A stretch of 64,000 nucleotides of DNA from Bradyrhizobium zhanjiangense (GTDB taxonomy: Bacteria > Pseudomonadota > Alphaproteobacteria > Rhizobiales > Xanthobacteraceae): NCBI RefSeq assembly GCF_004114935.1, contig NZ_CP022221.1:4857001-4921000 (forward strand), in the 5' to 3' direction. Below, piece by piece: positions 35,642 to 42,940 of the stretch. Position 1 is the stretch's first letter. Every line of letters begins with the position of its first letter. Position numbers and translations under genes: made by a program. Below the pieces are notes generated by a model. It worked only from the letters and a program-made list of their open reading frames with translations. It was not told where the DNA came from and made no database searches.

Positions 35642-35863
35642 ATGATTAGGCTGATTTCAATTGCTTCCCTCACTCTGGCTCTGACCACCGGCGCTGGACA
35701 GGCGCAGCAGAGCACGCCTCGCGGAGGCTCCCCCCCAAGTTTGGAAAGATGCAAGCAGCTCGCTAGCGAACGTGGTTTCTCGAGTGCGGGTGGGATCATG
35801 AAAGGACAAGGTCGCGCAAAGCGAGAGTTTGTGATCAATTGCATGCGCGGAAAGCAAATCTAG
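35642..35863 (+). CDS. Small secreted protein of unknown function
   Basis: A 73-residue protein with a signal peptide (MIRLISIASLTLALTTGAGQA). The mature part has two Cys (LERCKQLASERGF and VINCMRGKQ), likely a disulphide-linked helical hairpin. AGGGAG lies before ATG. Unknown function. Confidence 0.65.
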   Translation: MIRLISIASLTLALTTGAGQAQQSTPRGGSPPSLERCKQLASERGFSSAGGIMKGQGRAKREFVINCMRGKQI

Positions 35864-35937
35864 GCAAATCGAACGGGACATCTTCGGACGGTTGGCCGGT
35901 TCACGCTGGCGGCTGTCCCACTCGTCCTAAAACATGA

Positions 35938-35978
35938 CGCTGCCGGGCTCGAAATACATGTCCCGGCAGCGTTTCATT
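35938..35978 (+). terminator. Intrinsic terminator candidate
   Basis: A perfect 10-bp inverted repeat with a 14-base loop followed by TTTCATT, 75 bp after the small secreted-protein gene at 35642-35863, which it probably ends. Confidence 0.6.
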
Positions 35979-36046
35979 CTCAAACTGAGCACTGAAATCC
36001 CAGTTGGTTTCGACTGTGCAACGACCATGCCACAGGTGTGTGACAC

Positions 36047-36076
36047 GGCCCGCCAGCTACGGGCGGGCCTTTGTTC
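36047..36076 (+). terminator. Intrinsic terminator candidate
   Basis: GGCCCGCC-agctac-GGGCGGGCC followed by TTTGTTC. The upstream transcript is not known. Confidence 0.6.
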
Positions 36077-36259
36077 TGGTCCATCGTATAGTTCTCATGC
36101 GCGGTCGGCTGCCGTCCGTATCTAACCCTCAGTGTCCTAACTTGATTTTGGGAGTGTCCTAATTCATTCTCAGTACTGACAACATTCACAAGCTCTGTTC
36201 ACGCACGACGATTGGGGAGGGGCACTCCAGGACTGTGACCCTTCGCCCGCGATGATGTC

Positions 36260-36535
36260 ATGAAAGGCATGCAAGCCCACTTAGAACTACTTCGCGGGCA
36301 GATCGCAGAATGCGAGCGCATGCAGAAGGCCGCAAAGAGTCAGCTCCAGCGCAACGTGTTCGCAACGCTGCTCGCGCGCTACAGGGCCATCGCGGTCGAA
36401 CTGGAAGAAGCGATAGCAAAGATGCCTCCTCCAAACACTTTCCGAGATCGCACCAAGCAAGCGCGGCAAGCTGCCAAAGAGTACGGCGACGACCAAAGGA
36501 AGCTAGCCAAGAAGCTCCGCCGCAAGATGAATTAA
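36260..36535 (+). CDS. Small basic helical protein
   Basis: A 91-residue, highly helical and basic protein (LELLRGQIAECERMQKAAKSQLQRNVFATLLARYRAIAVELEEAI...KLAKKLRRKMN). Helix spacing is similar to the decayed protein at 34084-34229. A methionine four codons in (36269) is an alternative start. Function unknown. Confidence 0.6.
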   Translation: MKGMQAHLELLRGQIAECERMQKAAKSQLQRNVFATLLARYRAIAVELEEAIAKMPPPNTFRDRTKQARQAAKEYGDDQRKLAKKLRRKMN

Positions 36536-36634
36536 GGTCGCCTCAGTTGGCGGCCTCACTCTTTATCCTCGGTCCAAGATCCTCGGTCCAAGTCTGTTCG
36601 CCGCACTCGCACTTGAACATGCGAACCGCTCCAA

Positions 36635-36662
36635 ATTACGGTGACAGCACTGTCACCGTAAT
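36635..36662. repeat. 28-bp palindrome with TTACGGTGACAG arms
   Basis: ATTACGGTGACAG is followed after two bases by its exact reverse complement. The arm is the outer part of the terminal repeat of the 67-bp element at 38181-38247, so this may be a collapsed copy in which the two ends are joined. Confidence 0.7.
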
Positions 36663-36692
36663 ATGGTCGCAAGTGCTTCCACAGTATCGCGC

Positions 36693-37844
36693 TCATTGGG
36701 CATCGCGGATCCGGATGCCTGGCTCGCCGCGGACAAAGAACTGAATACGCGAGATCCTACGCTGGAGCCATTGCGCAAGCTGCTTGTGCCGGCTTTCGGT
36801 ATACGAGGCAACGACCGCAGCGACAACGTTCGCTACCAAGACCGCCGGGATAAAGACCAGCCATCCGGCGTCCTTCCAGAGCAGGAAGGCCGGATACATC
36901 AGGGTGTGATGAATGAGGTAGAGGGTGAAGGAATAGCCGGCGAAAAACCGGATGATCTTTGCAGGCCACGGAGAGGCGGCGATCCGTCCTGCCTGCGTTG
37001 CCACGACGACCCCTAGAACAAAGAGTACGAGCAGGGGGTAGGTTACGGGCTTGTATTCGAGATATGCGCGGGTCGTCGCCACATAGGCGACGATCGAGCC
37101 GACGGCCAGCACGGCGCCAAGCGTCCTGCTTTGCAAGGCAACGGACCTCAGGACGACATAACTGTAAGCGCCTGCCAGCCACAGGGCAAAAAGCGATCGA
37201 CCGAGACCGTTGTCCTCTTGAAGAGCCCCAAACATGTAGTGGAGGGGGATCTGACCGAAAATGACGGCTATCGGTATCAGCACAGTCGCCCGGGCAGGCG
37301 TCGCCCCAATGAAAAACGGCGCGCCAACGAACAGATAGATGTGCCACTCGATCACCAGTGTCCAGAGCGGGCTGGCAGAACCAATGATCGGCCATCGCAG
37401 CAGGCTCAGGTGCTCAAGCGGACCGCGGTAGGTTTCGATCATCAGCAAATTGGCGAGAAAGATCGTCGGACTTCGACTACCCTCCAGGACGCGATCGCCA
37501 ATGAGCCAAATGGTCCCCGTGTCGACGAGGACCACAAGCAGAAGGCATGGCACAAGGGCAGAGTAGATGCGGGCGGCTCTATCAATGAAGAACTGCAAGA
37601 AAGTGTAGCTGGGGTTTCTCGATTTCTCGAGCAGCGTATAACTAATCAGGAATCCAGAAAGCACGAAGAACAGTAACACGCCAACATTCTGGGGCAGAGG
37701 GAGCCCGGACTGGCGGAGTTCTGGCAGGAAGAACGAGATGCCATGACCGATGCAGACCATCTGGGCTGCGATGGCGCGCAGTGCATCCAGGGCTAACGAC
37801 GTGTCGTTCTTTGATCCATCCAACGTAAACTGACTACAGCTCAA
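36693..37844 (-). CDS. Acyltransferase-3 family membrane protein
   Basis: A 383-residue integral membrane acyltransferase of the OafA/NodX family, with about ten helices. The first helix region LALDALRAIAAQMVCIGHGISFF has the conserved His, and LLFFVLSGFLISYTLLEKSR and FAGYSFTLYLIHHTLMYPAF are typical. The start appears to be TTG at 37844 with GAGAGAC upstream; the first in-frame ATG lies within the conserved first helix. It is the second acyltransferase-3 protein of the window and is not closely similar to the first. No nearby polysaccharide genes. Confidence 0.85.
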   Translation of the reverse strand: MSCSQFTLDGSKNDTSLALDALRAIAAQMVCIGHGISFFLPELRQSGLPLPQNVGVLLFFVLSGFLISYTLLEKSRNPSYTFLQFFIDRAARIYSALVPCLLLVVLVDTGTIWLIGDRVLEGSRSPTIFLANLLMIETYRGPLEHLSLLRWPIIGSASPLWTLVIEWHIYLFVGAPFFIGATPARATVLIPIAVIFGQIPLHYMFGALQEDNGLGRSLFALWLAGAYSYVVLRSVALQSRTLGAVLAVGSIVAYVATTRAYLEYKPVTYPLLVLFVLGVVVATQAGRIAASPWPAKIIRFFAGYSFTLYLIHHTLMYPAFLLWKDAGWLVFIPAVLVANVVAAVVASYTESRHKQLAQWLQRRISRIQFFVRGEPGIRIRDAQ

Positions 37845-38141
37845 TTCTTGTCTCTCGCGATCAGTTCAGATGCATATGGCGTCAATCTCGACGATTAGTT
37901 GAACTATTGCAATATGTGTCTATGTGTTTCCAAGTTCTGCGCCGGCGCAGTCGGCTTGGGCAGCAGAATGATTGGAACTGGCAAGTGAGCACGCTGCCCC
38001 AGTTCAATCGTGATGGCTTGGTCTCCGTCACGAACAGAATCGTCGAGCGAGCCCGAGATCGCCGCAAGCCGATGGTCGATTTGCCAGCACAATGCCCACG
38101 AGCTTTGCTGGTTGGCCATTCGCGACGTTATTGGAGCTGAT

Positions 38142-38165
38142 TGGTGAGCGCGCTGGGGCTCGAAC
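38142..38165 (-). other. tRNA 3'-end copy A (attachment-site remnant)
   Basis: On the minus strand this reads GTTCGAGCCCCAGCGCGC followed by TCACCA: T-loop, T-stem and acceptor end of a tRNA including CCA. It is identical over 24 bp to 39215-39238. About 60 bp further left both copies share a related sequence (GTCGATTTGCCA.CACA.TGCCC). Such copies mark integration sites of tRNA-targeting elements. Confidence 0.65.
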
Positions 38166-38180
38166 TTACGGTGACAGAAC

Positions 38181-38247
38181 TTACGGTGACAGTGCACTTA
38201 ACAAGGGGCACCCGTTCTGTGGCACATTAGGTGCACTGTCACCGTAA
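38181..38247. mobile_element. 67-bp MITE-like element with perfect 17-bp inverted ends
   Basis: TTACGGTGACAGTGCAC at 38181-38197 and GTGCACTGTCACCGTAA at 38231-38247 are perfect inverted repeats around a 33-bp core. A further direct copy of TTACGGTGACAG lies just outside (38166-38177), abutting the tRNA-end copy. No transposase with these ends is in the window, so it would be moved in trans. Confidence 0.65.
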
Positions 38248-38597
38248 TGGGCCTGACCTCAGCTCTGCGGCTACCGCATTCGCCGCAGACGAAACGCGGC
38301 TCGATATCAGACAAGTGAACATCGTCAGGCCAACGATCGGCGTTCAGAGCCACGTGATGGCTGCAATGACCGCTCAAGATCACCTTCGGCCAGATGCGCG
38401 AGATGGGCTTGCGCGGAGTCCTGGTCTACTGCGGCCGGCCGTCGGCGTGCGTAGGAGTGTGGCGGCGTGCAGGGCGAGGCATGCCGCGATCAAAGCGGCA
38501 TTGTAAGTAGCTCGCAAATTATCAATCCCTTAGGGCTCATCCGTCGCGCGAGCGACTGCGCGTCGTGGGTGGGGAAAAGCTCCGAGGGGCGGCGGTT

Positions 38598-38771
38598 CTA
38601 TATGGAGGGGCCAACGGATCCGCAGGGCTCACGGGTTATGAGCACGTGCCCGTGCCGCCAATTTTTGAGCACGTGCCCGTTCCAACATTGATGGTGCTTT
38701 TGAGCGAAGCCAATCGAGGCCATGATAATTAAGGCCACGACGACACACACGGCTACGAGGTTATGCGTCAT
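38598..38771 (-). CDS. Possible small membrane protein
   Basis: A 57-codon frame starting MTHNLVAVCVVVALIIMASIGFAQ, one hydrophobic helix, then a His/Trp-rich tail encoded across a direct repeat of GAGCACGTGCCCGT (38640 and 38669 region). No ribosome binding site is obvious. Only moderate evidence. Confidence 0.3.
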   Translation of the reverse strand: MTHNLVAVCVVVALIIMASIGFAQKHHQCWNGHVLKNWRHGHVLITREPCGSVGPSI

Positions 38772-38963
38772 TGTTGCCACTCCACGGTAAACTGTGACTG
38801 GCTACTCGGGCATCATACTGAGCGGTGGCGGCAGATCAAAAAGCAAAATCCACCGCGTGAAGGCCTCACGGGTGGTGGTCAGATCGGCGCCGTGTCCGGT
38901 AATAGGGGAATACGTCAGGAAGCCGACGGGACAGGCGCCGGCGGTTCACCCTGGCCGCTGCAT

Positions 38964-39047
38964 TTAGGAGCGACCGCTCGCTATAGCTGCCACCCCCACA
39001 AACACGACGACCAGAACGACCCAGCCCACCGTCGACACCGCATCCAT
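38964..39047 (-). CDS. Possible 27-residue single-helix membrane peptide
   Basis: ATG at 39047 with CAGAGGGG about eight bases upstream. The frame encodes MDAVSTVGWVVLVVVFVGVA and ends shortly after with a short Ser/Gly/Arg tail: a single transmembrane helix. Short frame, so evidence rests on the ribosome binding site and hydrophobicity. Confidence 0.35.
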   Translation of the reverse strand: MDAVSTVGWVVLVVVFVGVAAIASGRS

Positions 39048-39214
39048 AACCAGCCCCTCTGCCAACCCAGGGCAGGATGGAATTGGCGGGCTCGCGGTGT
39101 CGTTGAGTCAAATTGACTCACCCGCGCTGAGCGCAGCAGTCGATTTGCCAACACAGTGCCCGCAGAGCCCCTTTTAGGTAGGCTCGTATTTCGGGCTACG
39201 TATTTGATTTGGCT

Positions 39215-39290
39215 TGGTGAGCGCGCTGGGGCTCGAACCCAGGACCCCGTGATTAAAAGAAAGAGTGTCAGACGCTTTTCTATAATGATT
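39215..39290 (-). pseudogene. Degenerate tRNA-Lys-like sequence (tRNA 3'-end copy B)
   Basis: On the minus strand the 3' half is a good tRNA: TTTTAATCA, variable loop, T-arm CTGGG-TTCGAGC-CCCAG and acceptor end with CCA. The 5' half is not: AGCGTCTGAC is followed by about eight extra bases before TTTTAATCA, no D-arm and no matching 5' acceptor strand are seen. I read it as the remnant of a tRNA-Lys gene damaged by integration or excision. Confidence 0.55.
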
Positions 39291-39388
39291 TCAACGAAGG
39301 CGGTTGACAATCTAAGGCCTGTCTAAGTCTCCAACAGGGCCCAAAAGAGGGGGGTTGTAAACCGCTAAACCGACGATCCGCAACAACT

Positions 39389-39688
39389 TTGCCTTCCACC
39401 ATCTCGCGATCGACCTTGTCGGTGCGGGCCTTCGAGAAGGCGGCCGGCGAGATCGATGGCGAGGAGGCAGGGCTACTCAACGCGGCGCGGCTCAACACCT
39501 TCTTCTTCGTCTCGGACTACGTGCTCGTCCGCGGCGTGGCGGAGGCGTTAGGCGAGGCGGATGTCAACGAGGCCCACCGCAAGCTGCTCGGCGAGATGGC
39601 GCCTACCGCGAACGACCTGTGGGAGTTCGCATTCGGTTTCGCCGTGACCTGCCACTGCATTTTCATCCAGCGGCAGTTAGAGTCTTGA
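39389..39688 (+). pseudogene. Decayed gene of unknown family, cut by the IS3 element
   Basis: The frame encodes RAFEKAAGEIDGEEAGLLNAARLNTFFFVSDYVLVRGVAEAL...HRKLLGEMAPTANDLWEFAFGF and then runs into the IS. Just upstream in another frame is KPTIRNNFAFHH, which looks like the preceding part of the same protein, implying a frameshift. Removing the IS and one copy of the GCCG duplication restores an ending FAAARRL and stop. Family not identified. Confidence 0.5.
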
Positions 39689-40589
39689 GGTTTTGTACGC
39701 CAAGTGGCGCGGATGGAGCAACGGACGATCGGCGGAGCTGGTCGGGGTTGCGCAGCCGATCGTCCGTTGCGGTGAGGTGGGCGGCGTAGGCCGCGGGGGT
39801 CAGGTATTTCAGCGACGAGTGGGGACGCTGGAGATTGTAGTCGGCGACCCAGTTGGCGATCTTGGCGCGGGCGTCATCGAGATCAAAGAACAGGGTCTCG
39901 TTGAGTAGCTCATCGCGCATCCGGCCATTGAAACTCTCGACGAAGCCGTTCTGCATCGGCTTTCCCGGTGCGATGAAGTGCCAATCGATGGCTGCGTCCT
40001 TGCACCAGGCGAGCATGGCGTTGCAGGTGAACTCGGTGCCATGGTCGGACACAATCATTCCTGGCTTGCCGCGTCGCTCGACGATTGCCGTCAGTTCGCG
40101 GGCCACGCGCTGCCCCGAGATCGACGTCTCCGGAATGGCGCCCAGGCATTCTTTGGTGACGTCGTCGACGATGTTGAGGATGCGGAAGCGTCGGCCATTG
40201 GCGAACTGGTCGTGGACGAAGTCCAGCGACCAGCGCGCGTTGGGCCTCGCCTCGACCAGGATCGGGGCGCGGGTCCCCACGGCCTTGCGGCGAGCCCGCC
40301 GCTTGCGGACGGTGAGCCCTTCCTCGCGATAAAGCCGGTAGATCCGGTTGATCCCCGAGGGCTCGCCCTCCCGCCGCAGCAGGACGAACAACCGGCGATA
40401 GCCGAAACGCCGCCGCTCGTTGGCGAGATCGTGCAATCGGCCACGCAGAACTGCGTCCGGCGGGCGGCTGGAGCGATAGCGGATCATCTTCCGATCCGCC
40501 TCCACGATCGAGCAGGCCCGCCGTTCCGACAGGCTCATGACGGCCTGCAGATGCGCGACCGCAGCGCGCTTGGCGGCGGGCCCTACCAT
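39663..40589 (-). CDS. IS3-family transposase OrfB (DDE integrase domain)
   Basis: A 308-residue catalytic part: HTH_21-like region ([25 protein letters not shown]), then the rve integrase domain with the DDE residues in [18 protein letters not shown] and [14 protein letters not shown]. It overlaps orfA and is normally made as an OrfAB fusion by -1 frameshifting at the A7 run (minus strand; 40589-40595). The ATG at 40589 allows separate translation too. Confidence 0.92.
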   Translation of the reverse strand: MVGPAAKRAAVAHLQAVMSLSERRACSIVEADRKMIRYRSSRPPDAVLRGRLHDLANERRRFGYRRLFVLLRREGEPSGINRIYRLYREEGLTVRKRRARRKAVGTRAPILVEARPNARWSLDFVHDQFANGRRFRILNIVDDVTKECLGAIPETSISGQRVARELTAIVERRGKPGMIVSDHGTEFTCNAMLAWCKDAAIDWHFIAPGKPMQNGFVESFNGRMRDELLNETLFFDLDDARAKIANWVADYNLQRPHSSLKYLTPAAYAAHLTATDDRLRNPDQLRRSSVAPSAPLGVQNLKTLTAAG

Positions 40590-40849
40590 TTTTTTGAAAG
40601 GAGCTCGCGAAGTGCGGCCGCATCGAGCATCTGCTCGGCCAGAAGCTTCTTCAGCTTCGCGTTCTCCTCTTCCAAGGCCCTCAGCCGCTTCGCTTCGGAA
40701 ACGTCCATGCCGCCGAATTTGGCCTTCCAATTGTAGATCGTCGCCTCGGAAACACCGTGCTTGCGAGCCAGGTCGGCTGTCTTCGCCCCAGCCTCATGCT
40801 CCTTCAATACCGCGATAATCTGCTCTTCCGTGAACCTTGCTCGCTTCAT
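40583..40849 (-). CDS. IS3-family transposase OrfA (HTH protein)
   Basis: An 88-residue DNA-binding part: [46 protein letters not shown] is an HTH_8 transposase domain, followed by a leucine zipper ([19 protein letters not shown]). It ends TGG TAG right after the A7 slippery run, placing OrfB in the -1 frame. Confidence 0.92.
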   Translation of the reverse strand: MKRARFTEEQIIAVLKEHEAGAKTADLARKHGVSEATIYNWKAKFGGMDVSEAKRLRALEEENAKLKKLLAEQMLDAAALRELLSKKW

Positions 40850-40964
40850 CTGTCCGTCCTTCTTCGGGCCGGACTCTAACTCCTTCTGGAGGAAATACGC
40901 AGTGGCAGGTCAGCCGCGGCACGTCGGCTCTGAACTAGGATGACGGAGGTGGCGCAGGTCTCCC

Positions 40965-41219
40965 ATGCGCCGGAACGAGGCGCGGATCGATGACGTCACC
41001 AAGATGATTGTGCCGCGCGGTGAGCACGAAGGGAAATGGCGCAGCAATGATCGGCAGTTCACCGATACACAGCGCGAGATTGACGAGATCAAGAAAGCTT
41101 ATTCGGACCTGTACTCACCGCGCGATGCGCTAACCAATCTGCAAAGGAGATTGGAAGGTGTCGAGCGCCGGCTTGCGCTGGCCCAGCAACAGGCACAGGA
41201 AGCGCAGCGCCCTCGCTGA
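40965..41219 (+). CDS. Small charged helical protein, uncertain
   Basis: An 84-residue charged helical protein (TDTQREIDEIKKAYSDLYSPRDALTNLQRRLEGVERRLALAQQQAQEAQ), probably a coiled coil. It lies just right of the IS and the decayed gene. No family recognised; it may be a remnant of a longer phage-type protein. Confidence 0.4.
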   Translation: MRRNEARIDDVTKMIVPRGEHEGKWRSNDRQFTDTQREIDEIKKAYSDLYSPRDALTNLQRRLEGVERRLALAQQQAQEAQRPR

Positions 41220-41358
41220 TTTGGCACCGCACGATTTAGAGAAATGGCGGAGAAATTAGAGGCCGCGATAAAGGTAAAGGCGGATACCGAGGAGCCGATT
41301 GTTCCGGACTAATGCGGAAGAAGTCTGACCTTACCGACCTTACAAGGCTGTCCTGACG

Positions 41359-41532
41359 CTACCGAGCTATTTGCAAATGCTCTTTGGAGCGCGGCTGGAG
41401 CTGCTCTAGGCGCGTTTCAAGCGTGTTCTTTCTGTTGAGCAGGATTCTCGCCAGCTTCGCGTCGACGTCTTTTCGCAATGACCACAACTGGTCGGCGGAT
41501 AATGATTGCAACTGGTATTTTTGATCCATCAT
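41359..41532 (-). pseudogene. H-NS-family N-terminal remnant
   Basis: A 57-codon frame MMDQKYQLQSLSADQLWSLRKDVDAKLARILLNRKNTLETRLEQLQP corresponds to the N-terminal oligomerisation helix of rhizobial H-NS-like proteins (LSVDELWALxExI...LEERLxQL). The expected C-terminal DNA-binding motif (YRNPxxPSETWxGRGxxPRW) is absent after the stop. It could be a truncated silencer or an H-NST-like antagonist. Confidence 0.5.
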
Positions 41533-41584
41533 CGCCTCCACGACCGGAAGATACCGCGTGGAGCAAAAACTAACACGCACATCA

Positions 41585-41791
41585 TTAGTTCCAACGAGGG
41601 AACCAATGATCCTTTTTGTTTGATTGACGTCGGACAACCCTTCTGACCAATTCTGGCTTCCGCCGGGGTGCGGTACCGAACTTTCTTTGTTCGGCCTTGA
41701 GCACGCGAGATCGAAGGTTTTCCAGTTCGGAAAGCTGACAAACAAGCGCAGCGAGATGTTGGCGCAAAACAGCCGCGCGATCAACGAGCAC
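41585..41791 (-). CDS. Small coiled-coil protein, LSELENLRSR family
   Basis: A 68-residue protein with GTG start at 41791, set by alignment to the paralogue at 34513-34752: DRAAVLRQHLAALVCQLSELENLRSRVLKAE against DRTAVLKQRVDELVSGLSELENLRSRVIAAE. The tail is basic. Its 5' end overlaps the divergent PilZ remnant by 36 bp. Confidence 0.5.
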   Translation of the reverse strand: MLVDRAAVLRQHLAALVCQLSELENLRSRVLKAEQRKFGTAPRRKPELVRRVVRRQSNKKDHWFPRWN

Positions 41792-42024
41792 AGGGTGGCG
41801 CCGAGACACAGAGTATTAAAGGCCGGAACCATTGAGCTCGGCGGGGGTGCGATCGACTGCACCGTGTGCAATCTCTCCGCTTCCGGCGCCGCGCTGGACG
41901 TTGTCAGCCCAGTTGGTATCCCGGAGCGCTTCAACTTGATTGTCCCTGCCGATGGCTCCAGAAGCCATGCCGGGTGGTGTGGCGCAAGGAGAAGCGGATC
42001 GGGATTGCTTTCATAATTCCCTGA
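41756..42024 (+). pseudogene. PilZ-domain protein gene with C-terminal frameshift
   Basis: Starting at ATG 41756, the frame encodes RVAPRHRVLKAGTIELGGGAIDCTVCNLSASGAALDVVSPVGIPERFNLIVPADGS, a c-di-GMP-binding-type PilZ domain (RxxxR-like start and NLSxxGAAL). The expected ending VVWRKEKRIGIAF is present but in another frame (GTG GTG TGG CGC AAG GAG AAG) from about 41970, so a small indel disrupts the gene. The in-frame product ends at 42016, the restored frame at 42024. Confidence 0.6.
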
Positions 42025-42130
42025 CCGAGCAGCGAAGCGCTATTTTGCGGCGCTCCCGATGCGTGAGGAGCTGCCCGCCAGAGCTGAAATCTGTGCAGTC
42101 ACCGCAAAAATCAGATCATCGAGAATTCGG

Positions 42131-42430
42131 TTAGACGCCCTCAAGCGTGATCAGCATGTCCATATCACTCGTGCTCTCTTTGCGTAGCTTTATGAGTGGC
42201 TGATATTCAGACGAGTTGTACCAGGCGTCGAGCGATTGCTTGTCGGGGAATTCGATGATGACAACGCGGTCCGGCTCCCAGTGGCCGCCTTCGAGGAATT
42301 GATGCGCGCTGCCCTTGGTCAGATACCGCCCGCCATATTTATCAATCATCGGCCCAACCTTGACCCGGTACTCCTCAAATACGGCGGGCTCGGTGATGAC
42401 ATGCTCAGCGATCAAGTAAGCCTTCGGCAT
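42131..42430 (-). CDS. DUF1330 family protein
   Basis: A 99-residue protein with the ferredoxin-like fold of DUF1330: MPKAYLIAEHVITEPAVFEEYRVKVGPMIDKYGGRYLTKG, then VVIIEFPDKQSLDAWYNSSEYQPLIKLR. Full family length. Biochemical role unknown. Its context is a decayed region, so it may be cargo. Confidence 0.88.
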   Translation of the reverse strand: MPKAYLIAEHVITEPAVFEEYRVKVGPMIDKYGGRYLTKGSAHQFLEGGHWEPDRVVIIEFPDKQSLDAWYNSSEYQPLIKLRKESTSDMDMLITLEGV

Positions 42431-42940
42431 GGCCGCTCTCCCGCATGGTTTCCGGGCCAGAAGTCTATCACGGATCGATCCGCCAATCGCGAATGCGCAA
42501 GAGCTTTCTAAAGGTACTTTGGGCCGCGCTATCCGGCGCGGGTACGCGGGACCGCCTGCCTCTAGCGTATTTCGCGCACGCGGTTTTGCGTTTTGCTTCG
42601 ACGTAAAGGGCGAGCCAAAAGCATGGGTTTTGGCGCTGTCTCTACTTTGAGACAGTCGCAGGCACGACTTTGCCGCGTCATCATTGGCACAGTGAGGCTG
42701 TGGCCGCGCGTTTGTTGGGTCAACGTTCTAAAAAAATGCTCTCGAAATTGCGCGTCAGAAATTCTGGAGCTTCGTCTAGCGTATAACTTTTTGGTACAAA
42801 AGCTGGCGGCAATTGATACTTGAACAGTTTTTCTTTCGACTTATACCGAACGCGCTTATCCAGAAGATGCTTTCCGAGAGGATGAATAGTTTGCTCAAGA
42901 ATATTAGAATTTACGCGCCGCGCGTCGTGTTGTCCTGACG
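42431..42940. other. Gene-free gap
   Basis: About 510 bp. A frame on the minus strand near 42720-42860 (RVRYKSKEKLFKYQLPPAFVP) looks vaguely protein-like but has no recognisable family or start. AT content is visibly higher than in the surrounding genes. Confidence 0.45.

Larger units (their letters stand above)
35864..36259. other. Gap with two intrinsic hairpins
   Basis: No gene seen. Two strong hairpins are present: CGCTGCCGGG/CCCGGCAGCG at 35938-35971 followed by TTTCATT, and GGCCCGCC/GGGCGGGCC at 36047-36074 followed by TTTGTT. The phrase AGTGTCCTAA occurs twice near 36127-36165, possibly an old transposon end. Confidence 0.5.
37845..38597. other. Non-coding gap with tRNA-end copy and inverted-repeat element
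   Basis: No supported gene. It includes a 24-bp copy of a tRNA 3' end (38142-38165), a TTACGGTGACAG direct repeat (38166-38177) and the 67-bp inverted-repeat element (38181-38247). Remaining sequence shows no recognisable coding signal. Confidence 0.5.
39645..40912 (-). mobile_element. IS3-family insertion sequence (IS407-like), 1268 bp
   Basis: Both ends begin TGACCTGCCACTGC and share related inverted repeats of about 39 bp ending in AGTTAGAGTC. The element is flanked by a 4-bp direct repeat GCCG (39641-39644 and 40913-40916), as expected for the IS407 group. It carries orfA and orfB in overlapping frames. Both genes look intact, so the copy may be active. Confidence 0.92.

Noticed and set aside
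39215..39290. A functional tRNA-Lys gene
   Set aside because: 3' half fits, but the anticodon loop has about eight extra bases, and no D-arm or 5' acceptor strand is found.
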